A DNA stretch of 64,000 nt from Acidisoma cellulosilyticum (GCF_020621385.1 NZ_JAESVA010000002.1:372001-436000), one strand, 5' to 3'. Counted from the first letter of the stretch, positions 1 through 9,328 are shown. A program made the numbers and translations. The notes: generated from the sequence alone by a model not told the origin.

Positions 1-364
1 AATAGAGCTGGAAATCGTTCGGCAGGAAGCGCCAGGTCATGCCGTTCCAATGCGAGCCCGCGCCGCCCGCGCCCCAGCCGAACTGATAGGTATTGAAATC
101 GCGCAAAGGCCGCGCTGACTGGCTCGGGTTATCGCGGAAGCTCATCGTTTCCACAGACAGCGGCTGCAACAATTCGCGCCGCGTCGCGTAGCGCAATTCG
201 TCCGTATCCATGCTGGTCGGGAAATCGCCGCTGGTATCGCGCCAGCCGCCACGCTCGATGGCGACGACATTCAGGCCGGCCAGCGTCAGTTCATTCGCCA
301 TCAAGGAACCGGCCCAGCCGAGACCGATGATGACCGCGTCGGCCTTGGGGCGTTTCATAGCCAT
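1..364 (-). CDS. GMC-family FAD oxidoreductase, large subunit (N-terminal part only)
   Basis: Only the first ~121 residues are present; the gene runs off the left edge. The N-terminus carries a dinucleotide-binding motif (G14-L-G16-W-A-G19) after a short hydrophobic strand, with an acidic residue (in IERGG) about 20 residues later, as in FAD-binding GMC oxidoreductases. The ATG at 364 is preceded by GAGG with 7 bases spacing. It follows the small-subunit gene by 49 bases on the same strand, so the pair resembles the catalytic and gamma subunits of gluconate 2-dehydrogenase or of glucoside 3-dehydrogenase, membrane-linked enzymes that oxidise sugars in the periplasm. Substrate cannot be decided from this fragment. 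Confidence 0.85.
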   Translation of the reverse strand, partial: MAMKRPKADAVIIGLGWAGSLMANELTLAGLNVVAIERGGWRDTSGDFPTSMDTDELRYATRRELLQPLSVETMSFRDNPSQSARPLRDFNTYQFGWGAGGAGSHWNGMTWRFLPNDFQLY

Positions 365-413
365 TGGGTAACCTCACGTGCAGTCGGATAGGAAACGCAA
401 GACAGGTCGCGCA

Positions 414-1160
414 TCACGCAGGATTCCAGCCGGGCCGGCCCATCAGGCTGACCGGTTCCAGATCAAGCTTTTCGCCGCGGCGGCCGATGACGTCGCGATA
501 ATCGTAGCGCGCGCCAGGGAAGCCGAGCAGCTTCCAGCCGGCCATGTCCTTGTTGCCGCCATAGATGGGATCGGCGAAATAGCCTTCACGGACATTCTGG
601 ATCAGCTGATTGAAGAAGACCGAGCTGGGTACTGGGCCGGTATAGAAGGCGCCGCCCTCCATCTCATGCAGCAGCGCGTCCTGATCATCGGCCGAGAGGG
701 CGATGAAGGCCTTGCCGCTATGCTTTGACGCGCAATAGGCAACCATGGCCGCGAGGCCCTGGCGATAGCGCTGCGCGAACGTCTCCAAAGTCTGCGGTCC
801 CTGTTGCGGCGTGCCGGGGCGATAGGGACCTTTCAGATAATAATTGGTGCCTTGCCCGTACTGACCGGCCAGTTGCTTGTCGATGAAGACGGCGCAGCCG
901 GCTTCCTTCCCGCCGATGCTGAGTTCATCGGCGGGAATGATGCGGTCGGCGATCGCACCCACCAGCGCCGCTTCATCGGCCGTGAAGAACTCCCAAACAT
1001 AGGGCTCGGCCGGTGCGGCCGGCGGCGGCGTTCCCGCACTCGCCGACCAGGGCAGATGGCCGGAAATCTCTGCGGCTTCACTCACGGGCAGCGTCGCCGC
1101 TGTGCCAACCAGCGCAGCCGCCGTTCCCAGAAGATCGCGACGCGGAATGGGAGATGTCAC
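414..1160 (-). CDS. Gluconate 2-dehydrogenase subunit 3 family protein
   Basis: A 248-residue protein with an export signal of twin-arginine type (PRRDLLG at residues 6-12, then an Ala-rich hydrophobic stretch to about residue 30). The mature part has the F-T-A-D-E-A-A-L ... D-R-I-I-P pattern typical of the small (gamma) subunit of gluconate 2-dehydrogenase and of glucoside 3-dehydrogenase small subunits. This subunit normally pairs with a GMC flavoprotein and escorts it across the membrane; the flavoprotein gene follows directly. Its start overlaps the end of the isomerase-like gene by 4 bases (ATGA), indicating translational coupling. Confidence 0.85.
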   Translation of the reverse strand: MTSPIPRRDLLGTAAALVGTAATLPVSEAAEISGHLPWSASAGTPPPAAPAEPYVWEFFTADEAALVGAIADRIIPADELSIGGKEAGCAVFIDKQLAGQYGQGTNYYLKGPYRPGTPQQGPQTLETFAQRYRQGLAAMVAYCASKHSGKAFIALSADDQDALLHEMEGGAFYTGPVPSSVFFNQLIQNVREGYFADPIYGGNKDMAGWKLLGFPGARYDYRDVIGRRGEKLDLEPVSLMGRPGWNPA

Positions 1161-2029
1161 GGTTTGGCACCTTCGCTTGTGAAAGACGTATCGACACTGC
1201 GACGAAGCGCCAGCATCGCACGCGCCGCGACTTTTGCAGGATCGAGACTTTTCAATTCATCGTTAAAGACTTCGAGACCGATCGGTCCGGCGTAGCCGAT
1301 ATCTGCAAGCTTTCTGAGAAGCGCGCCGATGGGGAATGCACCTTCGCCCGGCAGCAGACGGCTATGCCGCGCCACCTGCCGATACGCGCCCGGCGCGATC
1401 GGCTTGCCATAGTCCGAGAGCTGGACAAGCGCGATGCGATCCGCCGCAATTCCTGACAGATCCACGACCGTGCGTTCGCGTGCAAAAATATGAAAGGCGT
1501 CGATGACAAAAAGAAGATTCGGGCGGTTCGCCGCGTCCAGAATCTCCACGGCCGATGGCAATGTATGGATATACTTGCTCCAGGCCATCGGCTCATAGGC
1601 GATGCGCATACCCATCTCCGCCGCACGGTCCGCCAGCCAGCCGATGTCCTCCACAATGCGCGACGGATCGCAGGCGCTGTCGGTCGATGCGGGCGCCAGC
1701 AGCGTATGCGCACCCAGAGCACGCCCCGTCTCCAGCATCGCCAGCGCCTCGGCCCGTTTGGCTGCGCGCTTGTCATCCGCTGCGCCATCGAAATCGAGCA
1801 GGACCTGATAATCGATCAGGCCCAAAGCGCGTTCGGCGAGTGCCGCGCGGACAGGCGCGACGCCACCCGCCGCGTCCACGTCCTGACGCCAGACCTCGAT
1901 CGCGTCGAATCCGGCCGCACCAGCGGCGGCGATCTTCGCGTCCACCGAACCGCCCAGAAGAATTGTGTTGATGAACAGCGCGTTGAGTGGCGGGGCCAAG
2001 CGGGACGACGCGGAGCTATCGATGGACAT
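1157..2029 (-). CDS. Sugar phosphate isomerase/epimerase family protein (TIM barrel)
   Basis: A 290-residue member of the xylose isomerase-like/AP endonuclease 2 TIM-barrel superfamily. Candidate divalent-metal ligands are spaced as in the family: E146 (in AYEPMAW), D177 and H180 (in DAFH), and E253 (in GLEVF). Such enzymes isomerise or epimerise sugars, keto-sugars or inosose. As first gene of an operon with a sugar dehydrogenase small subunit and a GMC flavoprotein it probably acts on the oxidised sugar product. The exact reaction is not predictable. Divergent from the LysR-type gene, with about 80 bases between the two starts. Confidence 0.8.
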   Translation of the reverse strand: MSIDSSASSRLAPPLNALFINTILLGGSVDAKIAAAGAAGFDAIEVWRQDVDAAGGVAPVRAALAERALGLIDYQVLLDFDGAADDKRAAKRAEALAMLETGRALGAHTLLAPASTDSACDPSRIVEDIGWLADRAAEMGMRIAYEPMAWSKYIHTLPSAVEILDAANRPNLLFVIDAFHIFARERTVVDLSGIAADRIALVQLSDYGKPIAPGAYRQVARHSRLLPGEGAFPIGALLRKLADIGYAGPIGLEVFNDELKSLDPAKVAARAMLALRRSVDTSFTSEGAKP

Positions 2030-2084
2030 GGGCGCAAAATGCGCTGGTTGAGATAAGTGACAAGGCTGAATATCTCGTCAAAAC

Positions 2085-2101
2085 GATAAGTTTGTCTTAT
2101 C
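2085..2101. promoter_or_regulatory. Candidate LysR-type operator
   Basis: A dyad GATAAG-TTTGT-CTTATC lies in the 80-base divergent region between the isomerase-like gene and the LysR-type gene and contains the T-N11-A spacing typical of LysR boxes. A further AGATAAG half-site occurs at about 2051 and a TATCTC half-site at about 2071. The dyad ends 8 bases before the proposed regulator ATG, which would suit autorepression. Confidence 0.55.
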
Positions 2102-2109
2102 TCACCTTC

Positions 2110-3000
2110 ATGGACCTGCGTCACTTCCGTACCTTCGTCACGGCGGCCGAGTTGCTGAGCTTCGGACAGGCGGCCGAACGCCTGGGCATCGCCCAGCCTG
2201 CGGTCAGCCAGCTTATCAAAACGATGGAGGATGAGCTGGGCTTTCCGCTATTCCGTCGCCTGCGCCGTGGGGTGGAACTGACGCCCGCGGGCGCCGCCAT
2301 GCTGCCGGAAGCGCGCGCGACGCTGGATCAGGCGCAGCGCAGCCTGCGGGTTGCCCGCAGCGCGCGGCGGGGCGAGATCGGGCGCATCGATATCGGCTAC
2401 AGCTTCTCCATCATGGCGGAGCCGATGCTGCCGGCGCTGATCCGCCGCTTCTCGGCAGCCTGGCCGGAGATCACGCTGGAATTCTCCGCCCGCGCCGTCG
2501 AGGAAAGCATCAACCAGGTGCTGGAACAAACGCTGGATGTGGTCTTCGTGCGCGCCCCCCTGGGCCAGCTGTCGCGCGAGCTTGTGGTCGAGGACTTCTA
2601 CCAGTCGGAATTGACGGCGGTGCTGCCCATCGGTCATCCGCTGGCGCAGTCCGGCAGCGTATCGCTGCAAACCTTATCGACCGAAAAACTGATCCAGATC
2701 GACGATCAGCCCGGCTTCGGCCTCGGTCAACGCGTGCAGGATCTGTTCGCGGCGGAAGGCCTTACGCCGCGCATCGGTCTGCATGTCGACAATGTCACCG
2801 GCATCACGGGGATGACCGCCGCCGGCATGGGCGTCGGCATCGTGCCGCGCGCCATCGCCGAGCAGGGCGGCGCCATCGCCATTCGATCCCTCGCGGATTG
2901 CGACGCCCAGATTACGGTCTGCATGATCCACCGTCGCCAGCTTTCCCCGCAGTTGCAGCGCTTCATCGCCATGGCGCGTATGGTGTCAGCGGAGCCCTAA
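2110..3000 (+). CDS. LysR-family transcriptional regulator
   Basis: A 296-residue LysR-type regulator: winged helix-turn-helix at about residues 18-37 (FGQAAERLGIAQPAVSQL), then a two-lobed effector-binding domain. The start is set at MDLRHFRTF, the usual LysR beginning; the frame is open upstream but that extension would read through the divergent operator. No clear ribosome binding site precedes the ATG. It is divergent from the sugar oxidoreductase operon and is likely its regulator, responding to a sugar-derived ligand. Its stop codon is followed within 3 bases by a repeat element. Confidence 0.88.
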   Translation: MDLRHFRTFVTAAELLSFGQAAERLGIAQPAVSQLIKTMEDELGFPLFRRLRRGVELTPAGAAMLPEARATLDQAQRSLRVARSARRGEIGRIDIGYSFSIMAEPMLPALIRRFSAAWPEITLEFSARAVEESINQVLEQTLDVVFVRAPLGQLSRELVVEDFYQSELTAVLPIGHPLAQSGSVSLQTLSTEKLIQIDDQPGFGLGQRVQDLFAAEGLTPRIGLHVDNVTGITGMTAAGMGVGIVPRAIAEQGGAIAIRSLADCDAQITVCMIHRRQLSPQLQRFIAMARMVSAEP

Positions 3001-3002
3001 AC

Positions 3003-3160
3003 TCTGTCAGGTTTAGTTGGAAACGCCCCCAAATCTGTCGCCCGCGGCTTCATGCCGCGGGTCTACCCAGTTAGGCGCCAACACGGCGTCTGGGCGCCGC
3101 GCCGGGTAGGTCCGCGCAACGAGTGCGCGGATGACGGCTTATCTATTAAAACCTGACAGA
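3003..3160. repeat. Palindromic repeat element R1 (REPIN-like core in a 12-base terminal inverted repeat shell)
   Basis: A 158-base element between the convergent lysR-type and cobS genes. Its ends are perfect 12-base inverted repeats (TCTGTCAGGTTT at 3003-3014, complement at 3149-3160). Inside are two hairpin units in inverted orientation (3037-3067 and 3104-3135), each starting GTC(G/A)(C/T)CCGCG and ending in CTACCC, separated by a GGCGCC-containing linker. The left end starts 2 bases after the lysR stop and the right end lies 2 bases before the cobS stop. A close relative (R2) is at 28091-28262. Confidence 0.85.
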
Positions 3161-3162
3161 CT

Positions 3163-3906
3163 CTAAGACGCGCTCGCCAGCACCAGCAGCACCGCGCATT
3201 CCGTCAATTGCTCCGTCGCGCCCAAGGTGTCGCCGGTATAGCCGCCGAGCATGCGACGACCGAGTGCGACCATCGCCAGCACCAGGATCATCGTCACCAC
3301 GATGACGGGCAGCAGATGATGACCGTGCAGCGCGAGAAGGCTGAGCAGCAGCGCGATAACCCAGCCGCCCCAGACCCGCTTGCGGTCCAAAGCCCCCAGC
3401 GCCGCCGCCAATCCGCCCGGCTTTGCCGGTTTGGACAGCAGCACGACGCCCGGCATGGCGGCACGGCCGGCCATGCCCGCGACGATCAGCGCCGGGAAGA
3501 CGAATCTGGGGTCCGCGATCTGCGCCAGGGCGCCGACGCGCAGACCGATGGACGCAATCAGCGCCAGCGCGCCGAAACTGCCGATGCGGCTGTCCTTCAT
3601 AATGGCCAGCCGGCGCTCGGCCGTCGCACCGCCGCCGATGCCATCCGCGCTATCGGCCAGCCCATCCTCATGAAAGCCGCCTGTCGCGATCACCATGGCG
3701 ATGACGGACAGAAGGGCCGCGAGACAGGGCGAGAGATGCCAATGCCAGGCAAGGCTATAGACGGCCGCACCGATCAGCCCGACGACAAGCCCCGCCAGCG
3801 GCCAGGCCCAGACGCCGGCGGCCATGGGGCTGACACTGCGCGCCTTCGGCAGCGGCAGGCGCGTCAGCAGCCCGAAGGCTGCGATAAGATCGCCAAGGAT
3901 CGCCAT
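3163..3906 (-). CDS. cobS: Adenosylcobinamide-GDP ribazoletransferase (cobalamin synthase)
   Basis: A 247-residue integral membrane protein that joins adenosylcobinamide-GDP to alpha-ribazole (phosphate) to give adenosylcobalamin (phosphate). It shows the family motif GGFHEDGLADSADG at about residues 77-89 and about six hydrophobic segments. Also called cobV in alphaproteobacterial nomenclature. It is the distal gene of the cobA-cobB-cobT-cobS run and lies 15 bases beyond cobT. A CobS typically has 240-260 residues, so it looks complete. Confidence 0.93.
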   Translation of the reverse strand: MAILGDLIAAFGLLTRLPLPKARSVSPMAAGVWAWPLAGLVVGLIGAAVYSLAWHWHLSPCLAALLSVIAMVIATGGFHEDGLADSADGIGGGATAERRLAIMKDSRIGSFGALALIASIGLRVGALAQIADPRFVFPALIVAGMAGRAAMPGVVLLSKPAKPGGLAAALGALDRKRVWGGWVIALLLSLLALHGHHLLPVIVVTMILVLAMVALGRRMLGGYTGDTLGATEQLTECAVLLVLASAS

Positions 3907-3921
3907 GACAGGGCGCCCCGT

Positions 3922-4935
3922 TCAGTCGCGATTGGCGACACCGGCCTGGGAAAAGGTCGCCATGCCGGTATGGCAGGCGACGGCCGCGCGGAAGATGGAA
4001 ACGGCAACCGCCGCACCCGATCCCTCGCCCAGCCGCATATCGAGATTGAGCAGTGCCGGACGGTGCAGTTCCTGCACCAGATGGCGATGCCCGGCCTCGG
4101 CCGAGACATGACCGATCATGCAATGGTCCAGCCCGTCCGGCAGCAGCTTCGCCAATGGTGCGGCAGCGGCCGAGCAGACGAAACCGTCCAGCAGCACGGG
4201 AATGCTATGGCGCCGGGCCGCCAGCACGGCGCCGAGAATGGCGGCGGTCTCACGCCCGCCCAGCCTGCGCGCGACCTCCCAAGGGTCGTTCAGCGCTTCA
4301 CCGTGCAAAGCCAGCGCGCGCTCCACCACGGCGGCCTTATGGGTCACGCCTTCCGCATCCAGCCCTGTGCCACGACCGGCCCAACGCAGCGCAGGACCAC
4401 CGAACAGCGCCGCCGAGATGGCGGCCGCAGCCGTGGTATTGCCGATCCCCATCTCACCCAGACAAAGAAGGTCCGTGCCCGGCACCACGGCATCATAGCC
4501 GGCCGCCAGCGCCTTGCGGAATTCCAGCGGCGTCATCGCCGGCTCGACCGTGAAATCGGCGGTCGGCCGATCCAGCATCAGCGGCACCACGGAAAAGGCC
4601 GCGCCGTTCGCGCGGGCGATCTGATTGATGGCGGCCCCGCCAGCCTCGAAATTCGCCACCATCTGCGCGGTGACGGAGGGTGGATAAGGTGAGACGCCCT
4701 GGGCAGTGACACCGTGATTGCCGGCGAAGACGATGACATCGACCTGATCGAGGCGCGGCATCTCCCGCCGCTGCCAGGCAGCGAGCCAGGCGACGATTTC
4801 TTCCAGCAGTCCCAGACTGCCCGGCGGCTTGGTCAGATCGGCCTGACGCCGCATGACGCCGGCCGCTGCCGCTTCATCCGGCCCCGGCAGTTTGCGCAGC
4901 AGATCCTGAAGGAAATCCCCAGTATGCGTCATCAT
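3922..4935 (-). CDS. cobT: Nicotinate-nucleotide--dimethylbenzimidazole phosphoribosyltransferase
   Basis: Activates the lower ligand base 5,6-dimethylbenzimidazole to alpha-ribazole phosphate for the nucleotide loop. The protein has the N-terminal PPGSLG motif, NHGVT, the GEMGIGNTT nucleotide-binding region and the C-terminal catalytic Glu in RLGEGSG. Length about 337 residues, as expected. I prefer the ATG at 4935 because GAGGAG lies 8 bases upstream; a GTG at 4944, overlapping the cobB stop, and an ATG at 4932 are alternatives. Called cobU in the Pseudomonas denitrificans naming. Confidence 0.92.
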   Translation of the reverse strand: MMTHTGDFLQDLLRKLPGPDEAAAAGVMRRQADLTKPPGSLGLLEEIVAWLAAWQRREMPRLDQVDVIVFAGNHGVTAQGVSPYPPSVTAQMVANFEAGGAAINQIARANGAAFSVVPLMLDRPTADFTVEPAMTPLEFRKALAAGYDAVVPGTDLLCLGEMGIGNTTAAAAISAALFGGPALRWAGRGTGLDAEGVTHKAAVVERALALHGEALNDPWEVARRLGGRETAAILGAVLAARRHSIPVLLDGFVCSAAAAPLAKLLPDGLDHCMIGHVSAEAGHRHLVQELHRPALLNLDMRLGEGSGAAVAVSIFRAAVACHTGMATFSQAGVANRD

Positions 4936-4940
4936 ACCGA

Positions 4941-6260
4941 TCACTCCTCTTGCGCGATGAGGTGAAAGAAGCTGCCCGAGACCAGGCCTCGGCTACTGCC
5001 GGCAGCGCCCAGGGACAGGCCCTTCGCGTCCGCCAGTTCGACGAAAGGCGCGTCGTCGCCGGGATCTGAGACGGTGGCGTAGTGGAATTCATGCCCGCGG
5101 AGACGCATGCCCTGAGGTCCCAGCGGATTGTCAGACAGCAGCCTGGCGCGACGATAGCCCAGGTGCATTTTTCGCACCGCGAAGCTCGTCGCATGATTGA
5201 GCAGTCTCACCATTTCGTGAGTTTGTCCAGCCGCGTCCGTCAAGACCGCGCCCAGAACCATATAGCCACCGCATTCGCCATGGACCGGTCGCGTTTCTGC
5301 GAAAGCCTGCAATCCCTTCTTGAACACTTGCGCAGCGGCGAGTGCCGGTCCGTGCAATTCAGGATAGCCGCCCGGCAGCCAGCAGGCATTTGCACTGTCA
5401 TCCGGAATTTCATCCGCCAGCGGCGAAAAGAACGAGATTTCGGCGCCCTGCGCGCGCCAGCCGGCAAGCAGGTGCGGATAAAGGAAGGTGAACGCGGCAT
5501 CTTTCGCCACCGCGATGCGCTGTCCCGTTGGCCGAACGGCGGGCATGACGGTCGCAGCCGGCCGAATTGGTCGGGCAAGCGCCAGAATGGCATCAAGGTC
5601 GAAGCGCGCGGCCGCAAGGGCCGCGAGTTCGGAAATGCGGGACGCCAGATCGCCCGTCTCCTCCGCCTGCACCAATCCCAGATGCCGTTCCGGCAAGGTC
5701 AGCCGCTTGTCGCGCAGCAGGCTGCCCAGGACCGGCAGGCCGATCGCCGCCATGGCCGGGCGGATGCCGGCATCATGCTTCGGACTGCCGCAGCGGTTGA
5801 GGATGATACCGGCGATATCGACACCCGCCTCAAACCCCATGAAGCCGCGCGCGACGGCGGCCGCCGTCTGGCTCTGGCCTGAGACATCGGTCACCAGCAC
5901 CACCGGCAGATCATAGCGCGCGGCCAGATCGGCGGCGCGGCCTGAGGCACCGGCCGGGGCCGCGCCCACATCGGCGCCGTCGAACAGACCCATCGAGGCT
6001 TCGATGAGCAGGATGTCCGCGCCGCTGGCGGCTTCCGCCAGCAGACCGTCCAGCAGTTCGGGCGGCATCGCCCAACTGTCGAGATTCAGAACCGGTCGTC
6101 CGGTGGCTGCCGCGTGAAAGGCCGGGTCGATATAATCCGGCCCCGATTTGGCGACCGCGACGGTCAGCCCCCGCGCCTTCAGCGCGGCGGCCAGACCGAG
6201 GGTCACGGTCGTCTTGCCGGAGCCTGAGCGCGGGGCCGCGAGGATGATCCCTTTCGCCAT
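4941..6260 (-). CDS. cobB: Cobyrinic acid a,c-diamide synthase (hydrogenobyrinic acid type)
   Basis: A 439-residue, ATP- and glutamine-dependent amidase that amidates carboxylates a and c of the corrin. It has an N-terminal P-loop (A9-P-R-S-G-S-G-K16-T) in a BioD-like domain and a C-terminal class I glutamine amidotransferase domain with the nucleophile at C330 (VHGECGGYM). In the aerobic pathway it acts on hydrogenobyrinic acid before cobalt insertion by CobN, which matches the chelatase gene in this cluster. Its start overlaps the cobA stop by 1 base. Confidence 0.94.
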   Translation of the reverse strand: MAKGIILAAPRSGSGKTTVTLGLAAALKARGLTVAVAKSGPDYIDPAFHAAATGRPVLNLDSWAMPPELLDGLLAEAASGADILLIEASMGLFDGADVGAAPAGASGRAADLAARYDLPVVLVTDVSGQSQTAAAVARGFMGFEAGVDIAGIILNRCGSPKHDAGIRPAMAAIGLPVLGSLLRDKRLTLPERHLGLVQAEETGDLASRISELAALAAARFDLDAILALARPIRPAATVMPAVRPTGQRIAVAKDAAFTFLYPHLLAGWRAQGAEISFFSPLADEIPDDSANACWLPGGYPELHGPALAAAQVFKKGLQAFAETRPVHGECGGYMVLGAVLTDAAGQTHEMVRLLNHATSFAVRKMHLGYRRARLLSDNPLGPQGMRLRGHEFHYATVSDPGDDAPFVELADAKGLSLGAAGSSRGLVSGSFFHLIAQEE

Positions 6261-7084
6261 CAGGGGCAGAGTTCGGGTTCCATCGCGGCGACGAGGTCCA
6301 GAATGCGCGCGCGCATGGTCACGATCCGGCCGATAACGATCAGCGCCGGGGCTTCCTCATCCGCGTCACCCACCGTCTCGGCGATATGGCCGAGGTCGGT
6401 GACGGTGACCGCCATATCGGGCGTCGTGGCGCCCACGATCAGCGCGGACGGCATATCCGCCCCCATACCGCCGGCCATCAACCGACGCGCGATGGTGCCG
6501 ATGCGCTTGGCACCCATATACAGGACGATAGGCTGGCCCAGGGTCGCCATCGCTTCCCAGTTCAGCGTCGCGTGCTGGGATTCGGCGCCGTGACCGGTCG
6601 CGAAGATGATGGCCTGGTTGATGCCGCGCATGGTGGCCGGAATGAAAGCCGCCGCCAGACCCGCAACACCCGCCGTCAGACCCGGAATGACGCGGAAGGG
6701 AATGCCGGCCTCGGCGAGCGCCAAAACCTCCTCGCCGCCACGACCGAACACGAAGGGATCGCCGCCCTTCAGTCTCAATACTCTGCGCCCACGCTTGGCC
6801 TGGGCGACCAATTCGGCCGAAATGCTCGCCTGTTCGGAAGACGGGCGGCCGCACCGCTTGCCGGCATGGATCAGTTCCGCGTCCGGCTTGAGCAGGGATA
6901 GAATCTCGGGCCCGACCAGCGCATCCGTCAGCACGACATCGGCCTGGGACAAAGCCGAGACCGCATGCAGCGTCAGATGCCCGGCATCACCCGGACCGGC
7001 GCCCGCCAGCCAGACATGGCCCGGCTCCAGCCTTGGCCCTTGTGCCATCAGGCGCGTCAGCGCCGTCTCGACCGTCATTCCCAT
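6260..7084 (-). CDS. cobA: Uroporphyrinogen-III C-methyltransferase
   Basis: A 274-residue SAM-dependent methyltransferase that makes precorrin-2 from uroporphyrinogen III, the committed step. It shows the N-terminal GAGPGD motif (residues 28-33), the VLRLKGGDPFVFGRGGEE region and the second glycine-rich motif in VIPGLTAGVAG. There is no CysG-type dehydrogenase domain, so it is the stand-alone form. First gene of cobA-cobB-cobT-cobS and divergent from cbiD with about 44 bases between starts. Confidence 0.94.
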   Translation of the reverse strand: MGMTVETALTRLMAQGPRLEPGHVWLAGAGPGDAGHLTLHAVSALSQADVVLTDALVGPEILSLLKPDAELIHAGKRCGRPSSEQASISAELVAQAKRGRRVLRLKGGDPFVFGRGGEEVLALAEAGIPFRVIPGLTAGVAGLAAAFIPATMRGINQAIIFATGHGAESQHATLNWEAMATLGQPIVLYMGAKRIGTIARRLMAGGMGADMPSALIVGATTPDMAVTVTDLGHIAETVGDADEEAPALIVIGRIVTMRARILDLVAAMEPELCP

Positions 7085-7128
7085 TCTCCACCGTGACTTG
7101 CCGTCACGGCCCCTCTAGGTTCCGGCGT

Positions 7129-8208
7129 GTGGATACGCCCTCTCTTCGCCGCGGTTGGACGACCGGCGCTTGCGCCACCGCCGCCGTGCGTGCGGCGGCG
7201 ACCGCGCTGCTGACCGGCCAATTCCCAGACCCCTGCACCATCCGCCTGCCCGGCGGGCAGACGGCGGGTTTCGCACTGGCCGCGACCAAGCTGCTTCCAA
7301 AAGCCGCCATGGCCGCTGTCGTCAAGGACGCTGGCGACGACCCTGATGTGACGCATGGCGCTTTGATCCGCGCGACGGTCTCGCCCGGCGCTGCCGGTAG
7401 CGGCATCACCTTCCGCGCGGGCAGCGGCGTCGGCATGGTCACCCTGCCCGGCCTGCCTATTCCGCCGGGCGAGCCCGCCATCAATCCGGTGCCGCGCCGC
7501 ATGATGACGGAAGCGCTGCAAGCAGTTTCCGCCGAGGCTGGCATTGCCTGCGATTGGGTCGTGGAAATTGGCGTCGATGACGGCGAGCGGCTTGCGGAAA
7601 AGACGCTCAATCCGCGCCTGGGGATTCGCGGCGGGCTGTCCATTCTCGGCACGACCGGGATCGTTATTCCGTTTTCCTGCTCGGCCTGGATCGACAGCAT
7701 TCATCGCGGCATCGATGTCGCGCGCGCCCTGGCCCTGCCCCATGTCGCGGCCGCGACGGGACGAACGTCCGAGGAAGCCGTGCAGGCGCTGTACGGCCTG
7801 CCCGAACCCGCGCTGATCGACATGGGCGATTTCGTCGGCGGCACGCTGAAATACCTGCGCCGCCATCCGGTGCCGCGCGTCACCATCGCGGGCGGGCCGG
7901 CCAAGATGACCAAACTGGCGCAAGGGCGGCTGGATCTGCATTCCAAACGCGGCGCGGTCGATTCTGCCGTCCTCGCTAATCTGGCGCGCAGCATCGGGGC
8001 TGACGAGGCCCTGGCAGGTGCAATCGAAGGCGCCAATACCACGTTGCATGCCTTTGAACTTGCGGCAAACCTGCCTCTCGCTGCTGCCATCGCCGAGCGC
8101 GCCCATGCCATAGCCCAGGATGTGCTGGGCGATGCGCCGATCGCGCTGGATATCCTGATCTTCGACCGCACGGGCAAGCTGATCGCCCGGCATCCTCAGC
8201 CGGCCTGA
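7129..8208 (+). CDS. cbiD: Cobalt-precorrin-5B C1-methyltransferase (CbiD)
   Basis: About 359 residues with the N-terminal signature [14 protein letters not shown] and the GAVDS motif near the C-terminal third, characteristic of CbiD. I use the GTG at 7129 because it gives the usual short N-terminus ([10 protein letters not shown]); the open frame extends upstream to 7033 but would overlap cobA. CbiD belongs to the cobalt-early route, yet the cluster is otherwise of the oxygen-dependent type (cobG, cobN), so here it probably takes the place of CobF, as reported for pseudomonads. Convergent with cobM, tails overlapping by 13 bases. Confidence 0.92.
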   Translation: MDTPSLRRGWTTGACATAAVRAAATALLTGQFPDPCTIRLPGGQTAGFALAATKLLPKAAMAAVVKDAGDDPDVTHGALIRATVSPGAAGSGITFRAGSGVGMVTLPGLPIPPGEPAINPVPRRMMTEALQAVSAEAGIACDWVVEIGVDDGERLAEKTLNPRLGIRGGLSILGTTGIVIPFSCSAWIDSIHRGIDVARALALPHVAAATGRTSEEAVQALYGLPEPALIDMGDFVGGTLKYLRRHPVPRVTIAGGPAKMTKLAQGRLDLHSKRGAVDSAVLANLARSIGADEALAGAIEGANTTLHAFELAANLPLAAAIAERAHAIAQDVLGDAPIALDILIFDRTGKLIARHPQPA

Positions 8209-8957
8209 CCACGAAAACGACGCACGTAATCGAAGTCATACAGCGCGCTGTCGCGGAACCCCGAGGGGTCTATCGCCGGCCCCACCATCACCAGCGCCGT
8301 GCGCTCCACCGGATCGGCTTCGTGCAGAGCGACCAGCGTGGCAAGCTTGCCGCGCATGACCCGCTCATCCGGCCAGGTGGCGCGGGCGACGATGGCGGCC
8401 GGACAGTCTGGTCCGTAATGCGGGGTCAGTATATCGACGATCTCGCCCAGCCGATGGATCGCGAGATGAATGGCGAGTGTGGCCCCCGTCGCGGCGAAGG
8501 CAGCCAGCGTCTCACCCGGCGGCATCGGGCTGGCGCGGCCATCCATGCGGGTGAGAACGAGGCTTTGCGCGAGGCCCGGCACCGTCAGTTCACGCCCTAA
8601 AGCGGCGGCAGCGGCGGCAAAGGCCGGCACGCCGGGCACCATCACCCAGGGGATGCCGAGCGCATCCAGCCGCCGGGTCTGTTCGGCGACGGCGCTGTAG
8701 ATCGACAGATCGCCGGAATGCAGCCGCGCGACATCCTGTCCCGCTTCATGCGCTAAAGCGTATGCCTCGGTGATCTGGTCCAGGTTCATCGGCGCGGTAT
8801 CGACCAGCAGCGCATCCGCCGGGCAATGCGCCAGCATGGCGCGCGGGACGATGGACCCGGCAAATAGACAGACCGGACAGCGGGCCAGAATGTCCCGTCC
8901 GCGCAGCGTCAGCAGATCCGCCGCCCCTGGCCCGGCGCCGATGAAATAGACCGTCAA
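8196..8957 (-). CDS. cobM: Precorrin-4 C11-methyltransferase
   Basis: A 253-residue SAM-dependent tetrapyrrole methyltransferase. The N-terminus reads [20 protein letters not shown], with the family's GAGPG motif, and [11 protein letters not shown] marks CobM/CbiF. The best start is TTG at 8957, which overlaps the cobE stop as TTGA; no ATG lies near the conserved start. The length fits the family (about 250). It methylates precorrin-4 at C11. The 3' end overlaps that of cbiD. Confidence 0.91.
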   Translation of the reverse strand: MTVYFIGAGPGAADLLTLRGRDILARCPVCLFAGSIVPRAMLAHCPADALLVDTAPMNLDQITEAYALAHEAGQDVARLHSGDLSIYSAVAEQTRRLDALGIPWVMVPGVPAFAAAAAALGRELTVPGLAQSLVLTRMDGRASPMPPGETLAAFAATGATLAIHLAIHRLGEIVDILTPHYGPDCPAAIVARATWPDERVMRGKLATLVALHEADPVERTALVMVGPAIDPSGFRDSALYDFDYVRRFRGQAG

Positions 8958-9328
8958 TGGACTTTCCCTTCGGCCAGGGCGCAGGTGACACCACCGGCCG
9001 AAATGCGCGGCAGAACCAGCCGCCCGGACGGACCGGCGGCCGCCAGCGCGGCTGCTTCGGCGACGGAGGCAAGCCCGACCTCGGCCTCCGCCCTGCGCGA
9101 CCGCGTCAGGCAACGGCCCTGCTCACCCTTCAGGTCGGATTTGGCGATCCACAGGATCGGCAGGCCCAAAGTCTGGGCGGCTTCCAGAATGCCGGCCTCG
9201 CCGTTGCGGAATTCCGGCACGGCCAGCAGGTCCGGCTTGTCGAAGCCGAGGTCTGCGGCATCCTCCAACACCTGAATGATGGCCTGGGCCGAGATACCTG
9301 TGCGGCAACCGATACCCGCGACGATCAT
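8954..9328 (-). CDS. cobE: Cobalamin biosynthesis protein CobE / CbiG C-terminal domain
   Basis: A 124-residue small protein matching the C-terminal domain of CbiG/CobE: N-terminal GIGCRTG, then [14 protein letters not shown]. The family is linked to the ring-contraction/deacetylation stage of corrin synthesis; in aerobic organisms CobE is an accessory protein of uncertain role. It is coupled to cobL upstream (4-base overlap) and to cobM downstream (TTGA overlap). Confidence 0.85.
   Translation of the reverse strand: MIVAGIGCRTGISAQAIIQVLEDAADLGFDKPDLLAVPEFRNGEAGILEAAQTLGLPILWIAKSDLKGEQGRCLTRSRRAEAEVGLASVAEAAALAAAGPSGRLVLPRISAGGVTCALAEGKVH

Noticed and set aside
3001-3162. Possible riboswitch or structured RNA gene between the lysR-type gene and cobS
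   Set aside because: It lies between convergent genes and is a copy of a dispersed repeat found elsewhere, so repeat is the better explanation.
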